A stretch of 15,068 nt of DNA from Ichthyophonus hoferi (taxonomy: Eukaryota; Opisthokonta; Ichthyosporea; Ichthyophonida; Ichthyophonidae), in the NCBI GenBank assembly GCA_002751075.1, contig NAOQ01000252.1:86557-101624 (forward strand). Direction: 5' to 3'. A program made the translations under genes and the position numbers. The notes under the pieces were generated by a model. That model searched no databases and was not told where the DNA came from. It saw only the letters and a list, made by a program, of their open reading frames with translations. Position 1 is the first letter of the stretch; every line of letters starts with the position of its first letter. This document shows positions 8,056-15,068 of the stretch, piece by piece.

Positions 8056-11000
8056 GTAGACCTATAGATGATTTTGCCTATTTGGGCATGATAAGGGAAT
8101 CATTAAAATATTCATTACTAGACATGTTTCATTATTCTATCGACAGGTTGTTGTAATACTACTCTCACCGCACTACCGGCTAATCTGGATAAAATTTAAT
8201 ATAAAACTATGTATAGATATATGTATCAATACATTCAATTTAATCTCTCATAAAAACACAGGCGTGCTTGCTTACATTAACTTGTGTTATTTGTCTTTGC
8301 AAGTGATTATAACCAGTTTATAAAATATACTGGTTTCTATACATCCCTAATGCTGAAAGGTTGGTGTTGATAAAGACAGCCAAGTTACTATATAAAAGAT
8401 GTGAGGTGAAAAGGGCAGAAACATATCAGATGGAGCATGTGGGAGGACTTCGGTTTATTCAACATAACAATTGTAATAATAAAAGCCAGATTATTTCCCC
8501 TTTCAAAGATTAACACGCGTTTATATATTATTTTAAACAATTTGACACTCTTCATTTTTTCCCTAAAAATCATGTATGGTTATTAGATGACTGGGGGGGG
8601 GGGGAAAACAATATGTTTAGTTGTCTATTGAATAAAGATATTACTATAAGAAAGAATAGAGAATATAAGAATATAAGATACACTTTTACATATATGTGTA
8701 GGTTGTATGACCCAGGATGTGTTATGACGTACATAAGTGTGATATATACCAATGACTGCAAGCAAATAAAAAATAAAATAATAGACTAAAACCTATTGGT
8801 TTGCTTATAAATGTGGCTTTATCATTGTTAATTCCTATATCCAATAGAAAGGTGCAATAATTTTTTATTACCCAATAATAGGGATTAGACGGCTAAGTTA
8901 TAAAACTGTAACCAATAGGGGAGGGAGAGAAACGGGATAATAAAATCATGGCCAATAAGGAATAGAGAAGCAGGGTTGTAAAAATGGTTAAATAAAGGCA
9001 GCAGAAAAAAATTGATTGTTTTATATCTTATCTAATTCCCTTTTATGGTAGAATTGCACAAAGAGTCATCCAATCAATGCCTCGCTAGGTGCTGCATTCT
9101 CTTGTGATGGGTAAGTAGTTTACGTCATAGTAGGCTGTTTTTAGGTAGAACTATTCCCGGGATTATGTAACCATGGTGATGGCAGTATGGGGAATGTGTG
9201 TATTTTTATTATGCCATCAACCCAATCCTTTGTTGTTATTTAATGTTTTTTAACTGTTCTGTGATTGTATGTAGTGAATCACTTACATATATTACTGTCT
9301 TTGATTATGTACTGGTACAGATTACCCTATCATATACCATCTTATCATATCCTAATATCTAATATATCATATAATATAATACAATCACAGCATATCTCAT
9401 CCTATGTTGTCATACTATATTACCATTACCTGATATTACCTCGAGTTATTTTATATTACTCTCTGATATTCACTTGCATAGTTGGCTGTCTAGTCAGTAA
9501 TGGATATGATTGGGACCTATTATATTTAAAATGAACTTCCTTCTATAGTACTATAACTTAAAAGAATCAGCCAACCAGTTAAGTGTTAGAGAATATAGGA
9601 CAGAGAGACTGTTTGATTGTATTCAAATTAAAAGCTTAAAGGACAACCTTCATTGGTGGATACAGGGAGAGATTTGCTACGTCCCATGGAGGCGATCATG
9701 CCGTCAGAGTATGGAGCTATCCTAGTGGTCAAAACAGTCAAACCTTATTGGTGGGTATTTTCATTTCCAATCATCTTCTTTATCTTTATTTTATATCTTA
9801 ACCAATCCCTTCCCATTTTTTTCTTGCAGATTGTGTACCAAGTTATATTGATCTTATATATATTAGGTTACCCATTAGTGTATGGACAATTAAAAGATAA
9901 ATTTTGGTCTTTCTGCCAATGGTAATAGGAAACGAATAGGTTAATCTGTGTTTTGTTCTCTTTATCTATCATGTTCTGTAGCTAAATTCCAGTTTCATTG
10001 TTACAACACAATGTGTTACTCTATAGAGTTAAGGATAGCGAGGGTGGTGTATGTATATTTCTCTGTTATCTCAGTTTCAGTTGGTCTTGCTGCACTCTGT
10101 CTGATTTACTACTCAATTGTATTCATTCACACGTATATACCACGCCTATATACGCGTCATGTTTATATATCTCCATATATAGGCCTAAAGGTATGTATGT
10201 ATATATATGTATGTATGGGAGATACTATACGCACCTGCTTTATATACGCTATAGTATTAATTTAACTATAGGTGCAAGACAGGAGTGCAGCTTGTTATTG
10301 GTCGTCATTTTACTGTTCCAGGTTATTTTTACGCCAATGGTAACCCTAGTAACACAATATCCATATAGCCATATATTGTAATTAGATCGAATACTATTGG
10401 GTGTTCAACTCCAAGGAGATCATAGATAGGGCCTATCGACTGAAATTATTGAGTGATTGGTGCGATATTACAAGCTACTTGGACCGCGTTGACCATTGGC
10501 GATGTATACAAAGAGATGCAAAAGAAAAGAAAAATAGGATATATTGTACTTTACAAATATTTATAAGATAATTTAAATTTTCAACAATTGTATATAAATT
10601 TAAAGTAAAGCTATTCTGTTAAATTATATGCATATGGTATAGATGCAAACGGAATCCTTGCAAGTCTTTCTGAACATGTGCAAATTACGATCGTTCAATT
10701 GCGCTATCTGCCAATCAAAAGAACTTGTTAAATTGGTAAGGTCCAATATTCGATTACATATAAAATAGCAAAGATTTTAATATTGGTACATGACTGGTAT
10801 CATATTGGGTTTGGTCGTAATATACATGCATGTATTGTGGGTGGTTGAGACTTATATTAAAAGTTAAATAGCCAATAACAACTTGCCTTTATATTATATA
10901 CCAATGACACGACAGGGCCATCCACGCACACCATGGTCAGTGCAGTTTCACCCTACCAATCCCTACATTCTAGCTTCTGGCTGCATAGGTGGACACGTCT

Positions 11001-12755
11001 GCATTTGGGATTTAAAGGTGCATTTTATTGGTTGATATTTTGTTATATAAAACATTTGGCCATCTACCTGATAGTGCAACCCTACCTCTATATCTTGCAA
11101 GATATTAGATTGGATTAAGTGGTATTATGCTATGTTATGTTATATTTCACTAAGTCTTATTATAGTCGGTTGTATTACGTCTTGCTATTTATACTATGTT
11201 ATACTTTATTATATTTTATTTGTTTTATTTGCCTATTCATTGCATGATGTGCTCCTTAATGTATAATATAAGATAATCTAATAAGGTATAAAAGAATATC
11301 ATCTTGAAAGATAAATGTAGATCTAAACCTCTACATACTTACTTAGCTACATCCCGCTTCTATATAATCCTACACCTCTCAGAAAGTTGAGCGCATACGA
11401 CATGTCACGCTACCCCAACCTATTGGATCAATGTCATTTGACCATGACGGGGACTGTCTTGCCATTGGCTCTGGTCTAAATATCTATTTTTGGCGCTATA
11501 ATAGTAATACGTATGAACCATAACCAAATGTGCTCTAGTGTTTGCGTGTCTTCTCTCTCTCCATCTCTCTCTCCTAATATCAATGTTCCTTGGGTTACAC
11601 GATTACACTACTTATATATAGGTATATATGTATGCATTACTGTATATATAAGTGCATATTACTATATATAGAAATATATGTATATTACTACATACACATT
11701 TCATAATGTTATACTTCCCTGCTACTGTCTTTTTATACCTATTATGATCATACTCCATACTCTCTCTATTGTACTGAATATCAAACAAGGTGTGCTTTTG
11801 TTTTAAATAAACTCTATATTCATTGACTGCTAAGGAAGACAGAGCATTGTGGTGGTTGCTGGTTGTCATGATGGTGTTGGTTCTCTCTCTCCTCTTTCCT
11901 ATTCTTTTCCTTCTTCATCTCTGTTTATTTCCGGCTATGTCTAAGAACCAATAGGGATAGGCAAAGACACTTTCCCTTTTTCATTATTATTGTTATTATT
12001 ATTATTGCATCTTACCATATTATATTTTATATTCCATTATATCTTTTAGTTAACATAGTGAATTTCAGCCTGTGATGTACTTAGTGTCACACTCATTGTT
12101 GGATGACAGCCAATAATTTCAGGCCAAGAACTGATACACATAATATGCATATAACATATACAACATATCGTTATTCAGTTAGCAATTAGCACTGTATAGC
12201 AGTGTAGGTTGTGGCACAGATGAAGACCTTTTGTAGCTACTATGTATAGGGGGCGTGATTGGGATTCTTAGCACGGTGCTTATTCAGTTGTCCCTAGAAG
12301 CTACAGGGCAGATCCTGACTTAGACATGCTCCTTTTATATCCTTTACATGGCCCAAATACAAATACATCTTATTATTTATAGACTACCTGACAGGGTAAT
12401 TATTAATCAATTGGCTAATTAAGACTAATTAAGACTGTTAATATGCCATTATTAAATCACATATTATATGACTAGTCTAGTATGTATATAGCCCGCACTG
12501 CCTCTTATAGTAATAGGCCAATAAGAATTCATTGATTAACTATACCTATAACTATATTATATATATTCCATATATAGCTATATATATATAACTATGTACG
12601 TCATAGTTTATAGCTAGCCTAACATACATATATCTCTTATAGCAGGCCGGACCCCTATATTCACAAGCGAGCGTCAGGAATAATAAGGTACATATTGATT
12701 GGCTGCTATTAATACATCCTTCTTCCCTTTCTTTCTTCAAAGTCATAGCTAGAGA

Positions 12756-12788
<33 letters not shown>

Positions 12789-14476
12789 CGAAACCATACT
12801 TTATATGATTATTTTTGAAAATAATATGTTCATTTATTTCTATAATTTTGTTCTGTCATAATTGTACCGCAAAATAAATGACTAATAGGATTTATTCTTT
12901 CTTGTTGATTGGCTTATAATCACTTATTAATTTCTCGACTGCACTAATTGAGGTATTGCAAAAGGATAACTGGTGATGTTTTGTAAGGATAAAAATAGTG
13001 ACGCAAAGTTGACGTACATTTGAAGCATATTGGTTGGAAAGGAGGCTGGCGAATAATAAGTACTAATTAATTATGCCATTATAAATGCACATAGGCAGAT
13101 CTGTATATTCTTCAGTAATGGTGTCATCCGTGTCATCTTGACTAATGAGTACTACTTAATTATATCATCTTATATCATATCATATCTTAGCATATCTTAT
13201 CATGTTTATGGAGGATATAGTATGTATTGATCTGTTATATAATAGCATATTATAACATAACATACATATACATATGAACATATAAACGGTAAGATATGGT
13301 GTGGGGCGAAGCGAGAAAGATAATATAGTATGCTATAATCTAATATAATATATTAAAATACAATATGTTATAACAGAATATATTTATATTCACGACACCC
13401 TTACTCATCCCATCTCCCGTTCTTGTTATCTTGCTTTTCTACCTTCCCCACAAATACACACTATTCTACTATTATACTATCATACGATCATACTATTACT
13501 ATTTTACCATCATACCACTATACTATCATACTATCACACATATACTAATGCATGATGTTTCCTTGTAGATGGGTAGGCTTCCATCCTACCTCCCAAATTC
13601 TACTGATAGGTGTCACAAACACACCTATCGTACAGCCTGTAGTGCAGCCTGGGCCCTCCACTGCCCCCTCTAACCTCCAGGAAACACCTCGCAACTCCTC
13701 TTTACCCAGTCATTCCATGGGTGTAGTGCTGGTATAGCTCCCTTGCCATCTCATATCCTATCCTACTATCTCATACTATACTATATCCTACCCTGTTATA
13801 TCTTATCTTATTATATCATATTGTTTCTTATATACTGCATAGACTAATATGATAAGATCTTTCCTAAATATACTTAAGACGCCTAATTGGATACTTAAAA
13901 ATTCCGTTTACTTAAAATAAGACATAATAAAATATTGCAAAAGGTTGGCTATGCCATGTTACTGAGCCATCACTATTGATTAACCATAGTTTCCTAATTA
14001 AAACTTGCGTTATATTTACACAGTTTAGGCGATTGACAACTATAATGCCATATATATATATATATATATAGTATAGTAATCAATTGTAACTCTGGACTCA
14101 TGAGAGTTATTAACAATATTAAAAACCGTCTAACCTTGGTTGGATGGTAGTTAAATATATATAGACAGCATCGATTAGGGTTAAACATTGTCTACATACC
14201 TACTATATACCTTATACATTGTATACATACCTACTAGATACCTTATACATTGTATACATAACTACTATATAACTTATACATTTTACATCCTTATCTGTCC
14301 TCTCCCTCCCTCTCCCTCCCTTAGACTGATACCAGTAATGTACACCTAACCATGAATATAACGCTTCAATCTCAAGGTGGCTATAATATTGCTGGTCGAG
14401 TAGTTCGTTCGCGAACCGGTTCGGACCGTATGCGAGTGGAGTTTTGTACTTATGGTGACACTGAATATCTATGTAG
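7924..14476 (+). CDS. AMBRA1: AMBRA1-like WD40 autophagy/ubiquitin-ligase adaptor, 5' part of gene
   Basis: The coding exons are 7924-8055, 9052-9110, 9666-9750, 10916-11017, 11383-11510, 12059 to about 12109 (end unresolved), 13569-13731 and 14325 to about 14476. The gene continues past the right edge. The hallmark is [20 protein letters not shown] against [20 protein letters not shown] of human AMBRA1 (from memory), then [13 protein letters not shown] against SGCLDGEVRIWDL. The leader length to AAFSCD is 63 residues, against 64 to AFSPD in human, which supports the chosen ATG. AMBRA1 is a DDB1-CUL4 substrate receptor that binds Beclin-1, BCL-2 and LC3 and promotes autophagy and mitophagy. 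Its WD40 propeller is split between the protein's two ends, so only the N-terminal half is expected here. Phases agree through exon 5 and from exon 7 to exon 8. Confidence 0.9.
8593..8604 (+). repeat. poly(G)12 homopolymer
   Basis: Twelve consecutive G residues in an AT-rich intron. Such runs are rare, prone to sequencing error and can form G-quadruplexes. Confidence 0.9.
8841..8995 (+). repeat. degenerate ~40-bp tandem repeat beginning with CCAATA
   Basis: Four segments start CCAATA at 8841, 8872, 8912 and 8952 (spacings 31, 40, 40). Copies 2-4 share a purine-rich GGGA/GAGA middle and an A-rich end (GTTATAAAACTG, GATAATAAAATC, TTGTAAAAATGG). Identity between copies is low, so this is an old or loosely constrained array. 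Confidence 0.5.
9052..9110 (+). CDS. AMBRA1: AMBRA1-like exon 2
   Basis: This 59-nt exon follows CTTTTATGGTAG and ends with a GTAAGT donor, phases 0 then 2. It encodes [20 protein letters not shown], aligning with the VELPDSPRSTFLLAFSPD segment of human AMBRA1, the first WD40 strand. An alternative acceptor after CACAAAG (four codons in) keeps the same frame. Confidence 0.85.
9111..9665 (+). other. AMBRA1: AMBRA1-like intron 2
   Basis: A 555-bp intron with a GTAAGT donor and TACAG acceptor. It carries a TATCA/TATCC-rich low-complexity stretch (about 9326-9424) that generates spurious open frames. Confidence 0.75.
9326..9424 (+). repeat. TATCA/TATCC pentamer-rich low-complexity tract
   Basis: Irregular pentamers of the form TATCA, TATCC, TATCT and TATAA run for about 100 bp. 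Similar tracts occur at 13157-13205, 13470-13545 and 13746-13830. Confidence 0.6.
9666..9750 (+). CDS. AMBRA1: AMBRA1-like exon 3 (WD40 repeat 1)
   Basis: The exon encodes [20 protein letters not shown] then GQNSQTLL, matching the [26 protein letters not shown] strands of human AMBRA1. It follows TACAG and ends TTATTG before GTGGGT, with phases 2 then 0. Here the repeat closes with a canonical VRVW where human has IYIT, so this protein keeps the more typical WD-like form. Confidence 0.9.
9751..10915 (+). other. AMBRA1: AMBRA1-like intron 3
   Basis: A 1165-bp intron with a GTGGGT donor and ACACGACAG acceptor. It is dense in CCAAT/ATTGG pentamers (about 15) and has a GTATGTATGTATATATATG stretch near 10191. 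The exons on either side join directly by homology (LL to GHPRTPW), so no exon is missing. Open frames here are Tyr/Ile-rich noise. Confidence 0.75.
10916..11017 (+). CDS. AMBRA1: AMBRA1-like exon 4 (diagnostic WD40 repeat)
   Basis: This exon has 34 codons in phase 0 on both sides, with a GTGCAT donor. [20 protein letters not shown] followed by [14 protein letters not shown] aligns along its length with [20 protein letters not shown] and SGCLDGEVRIWDLH of human AMBRA1. The TPW after GHxR and the SGC motif are the features that separate AMBRA1 from generic WD40 proteins. Confidence 0.95.
11018..11382 (+). other. AMBRA1: AMBRA1-like intron 4
   Basis: A 365-bp intron with a GTGCAT donor and CACCTCTCAG acceptor. 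It is TTAT/TATT-rich. No other feature was seen. Confidence 0.75.
11383..11510 (+). CDS. AMBRA1: AMBRA1-like exon 5 (WD40 repeat)
   Basis: This exon has 42 codons plus two bases and follows the pyrimidine-rich acceptor CCTCTCAG. It encodes [20 protein letters not shown] then [10 protein letters not shown], aligned without gaps to [27 protein letters not shown] of human AMBRA1. The spacing from the preceding IWDL motif (22 residues to the SF/AF strand) is identical to human. The donor is AC followed by GTATGA, phase 2. Confidence 0.92.
11511..12058 (+). other. AMBRA1: AMBRA1-like intron 5
   Basis: A 548-bp intron with a GTATGA donor and ACATAG acceptor. It contains CT-rich tracts (11549-11577 and 11881-11910), and (TTA)n near 11983-12005. 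Confidence 0.7.
12059..12109 (+). CDS. AMBRA1: AMBRA1-like exon 6, 3' boundary uncertain
   Basis: After TTAACATAG the reading frame set by exon 5 continues as [16 protein letters not shown], which aligns with REPFAVVKTASEMER of human AMBRA1. With exon 7 it would give DRWVGFHP opposite VRLVRFDP. Ending at 12109 gives the best alignment and the right phase, but the following dinucleotide is CC, not GT. A GT donor in the right phase exists at 12098 (GTTGGA, exon end 12097), which would drop four residues. A nearby in-frame TAA at 12114 excludes read-through. The exon is likely but its end is unresolved. Confidence 0.55.
12758..12787. repeat. (TA)15 dinucleotide microsatellite
   Basis: An uninterrupted TA run of about 30 bp within AMBRA1-like intron 6. 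Confidence 0.95.
13470..13545 (+). repeat. ACTAT/CATAC-type low-complexity repeat
   Basis: Repeated ACTATCATAC and ACTATTATAC-like units precede the exon 7 acceptor. Confidence 0.65.
13569..13731 (+). CDS. AMBRA1: AMBRA1-like exon 7 (last N-terminal WD40 strand and start of linker)
   Basis: Acceptor CCTTGTAG. The exon encodes [17 protein letters not shown], aligning with LVRFDPLGHYLLTAIVN of human AMBRA1. It then enters a Pro/Gln/Ser/Thr-rich segment ([20 protein letters not shown] and on to SHSMGVVL), as expected where the AMBRA1 propeller gives way to its long disordered linker. GC content is far above the flanks. I chose the donor GTATAG after CTG (phase 0), which matches the phase of exon 8. 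GTGTAG and GTAGTG earlier in the exon are alternatives. Confidence 0.85.
14051..14070. repeat. (TA)10 microsatellite
   Basis: Twenty bases of uninterrupted TA. Confidence 0.95.
14185..14290 (+). repeat. 31-bp tandem repeat, about 3.4 copies
   Basis: Units start with ACATTG at 14185, 14216 and 14247, each exactly 31 bp, with a partial fourth starting ACATTTTACA at 14278. Copies share TACATA-CTACTA-ATA-CTTAT and differ at only a few positions, so the array is fairly young. Confidence 0.9.
14325..14476 (+). CDS. AMBRA1: AMBRA1-like exon 8 (probable, unassigned by homology)
   Basis: A long pyrimidine tract and TTAG precede an open frame whose phase (0) matches the exon 7 donor. The other two frames have early stops. 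It reads [20 protein letters not shown] then [20 protein letters not shown] and [12 protein letters not shown] and CpG content are exon-like. I could not align it to AMBRA1. It may belong to the fast-evolving linker. The 3' end is uncertain: GTTAGA after TAG (14477) scores best, while GTGACA at 14455 and GTAGGT at 14473 are alternatives. Confidence 0.55.
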
Positions 14477-15068
14477 GTTAGAGATGGTATAAATACATTT
14501 TTGAACAACGTATTTTTAAAAAAGATAAAATGAAATATGTATATAGGATTGGACAATATGGGATGGGTATGAGGATTATAATACGAAGTGATTGGCTAGT
14601 AGGATATATATTATATGATAACATGGTTTCTGAGCCAATTATCATTTACATTTATATTTTATAAATAAAACTAACATAGGATAACTTCAGATAAAGTTGT
14701 AAATATCTTCAAGATATTTTAAAAAATTAGTGCCAATATTTTACATAACAATATCTGAAAACTAATTGGTGAAAAATTATGGTTTAAAACTTCTCTTACA
14801 ATATTAATTTTCAAAGGACATGATTGTAATTGGTAATGGGTCTTTTATCTTTATCCATCATTCAGCGACATGTGATATGATTGGTGCTTATTGTCCTGGG
14901 AACTAACATATTATAGTATGAATAATATAGTATAGTGTAATATAGTACAATGTAATATAATATAGTACAGTATAGTTTTGTATTGTATAGTATAGTATAG
15001 TATAGTATAGTATAGTATAGTCTAGTATAGTATAGTATAGTATAGTATAAGATAGTACAGTATAGTAT
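14477..15068 (+). other. AMBRA1: AMBRA1-like downstream intron (incomplete)
   Basis: AT-rich DNA with several CCAAT/ATTGG pentamers, running into a TATAG pentanucleotide array. No further exon was seen before the window ends. Confidence 0.55.
14906..15068 (+). repeat. TATAG (TAGTA) pentanucleotide microsatellite, runs off window
   Basis: The left part is degenerate (TATAGTGTAA, TATAGTACAA units). From about 14984 onward it becomes near-perfect TATAG repeats with rare substitutions, continuing past the right edge. Confidence 0.9.

Larger units (their letters stand above)
8056..9051 (+). other. AMBRA1: AMBRA1-like intron 1
   Basis: A 996-bp intron with a GTAGAC donor and a TTATGGTAG acceptor after a pyrimidine-rich stretch. 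It contains a run of 12 G residues (8593-8604) and a degenerate 40-bp CCAAT tandem array (8841-8995). The short open frames on the minus strand here look like noise. Confidence 0.75.
12110..13568 (+). other. AMBRA1: AMBRA1-like intron 6
   Basis: About 1.46 kb with the acceptor CCTTGTAG at its end. It holds (TA)n at 12758-12787, TATCA/TATCT-rich DNA (13157-13205) and an ACTATCATA-type tract (13470-13545). A small extra exon that would solve the exon 6 to 7 junction may hide here, but I could not identify one. Confidence 0.6.
13732..14324 (+). other. AMBRA1: AMBRA1-like intron 7
   Basis: A 593-bp intron ending in the CTCCC-rich pyrimidine tract 14296-14321 and TTAG. It contains TATCC/TATCT repeats (13746-13830), (TA)10 at 14051-14070 and a 31-bp minisatellite (14185-14290). 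Confidence 0.65.

Noticed and set aside
9265-10381. Several plus-strand open frames in AMBRA1 introns 2 and 3
   Set aside because: They are intronic AT-rich frames full of Tyr, Ile and Leu. Part of one covers exon 3 but in the wrong frame.
10660-10745. Possible cryptic exon ending AAATTG before GTAAGG in intron 3
   Set aside because: The donor looks good, but homology joins exons 3 and 4 directly and no acceptor or conserved peptide was found.
14212-14556. Minus-strand 114-residue open frame over exon 8
   Set aside because: It spans the minisatellite and pyrimidine tract and has no recognisable domain. The plus frame has better exon signals.
1-15068. Transposons, LTR or virus-like elements, tRNA or rRNA genes, CRISPR arrays
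   Set aside because: I found no transposase or reverse transcriptase motifs, no long terminal repeats, no tRNA B-box with a cloverleaf and no spaced direct repeats. All arrays seen are simple tandem repeats.

Overview
The window is a piece of an AT-rich animal nuclear genome carrying two intron-rich, divergently transcribed protein genes. Exons are short (59-603 bp), relatively GC-rich and bounded by GT/AG sites. They sit in AT-rich introns full of microsatellites. Bacterial signals such as ribosome binding sites, operons and long ORFs are absent. The species cannot be fixed from sequence alone. AMBRA1 points to a metazoan, and the moderate identity to human proteins suggests an invertebrate, perhaps early-branching (sponge-like), but that is inference.

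Minus strand, 5602 down to 765: a complete eight-exon gene for an FKBP8 (FKBP38)-like immunophilin of about 466 residues. It has an FKBP-type domain, TPR repeats, an acidic lysine/glutamate-rich linker, one transmembrane helix and an unusual 51-residue acidic tail. Splice phases agree across every junction, and the protein aligns by eye with human FKBP8 almost from its first residues.

Plus strand, from 7924 to beyond the right edge: the 5' part of an AMBRA1-like gene. Seven to eight exons encode the N-terminal leader, the first WD40 repeats and the start of the Pro/Gln/Ser-rich linker. Exons 1-5 are firm and exon 7 is strong. Exon 6 has a good acceptor but an unresolved donor. Exon 8 is phase-compatible but not recognisable by homology. 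The C-terminal half of AMBRA1 must lie outside the window.

Between the two start codons lie about 2.3 kb (5603-7923) with no recognised gene. This interval holds a TATA/palindrome/CCAAT/CRE cluster, two adjacent hairpins and an ACAT-rich microsatellite. FKBP8 and AMBRA1 are both known in vertebrates as BCL-2-associated, LC3-binding mitophagy factors, so their head-to-head arrangement is the most interesting biological feature. Noncoding curiosities include a marked excess of CCAAT/ATTGG pentamers confined to the AMBRA1 half, a degenerate ~40-bp CCAAT tandem array, a 31-bp minisatellite beside a splice acceptor, a G-quadruplex motif over an FKBP8 branch-point region, and pentanucleotide arrays at the right edge. 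No transposon, retroviral relic, tRNA or rRNA was recognised.
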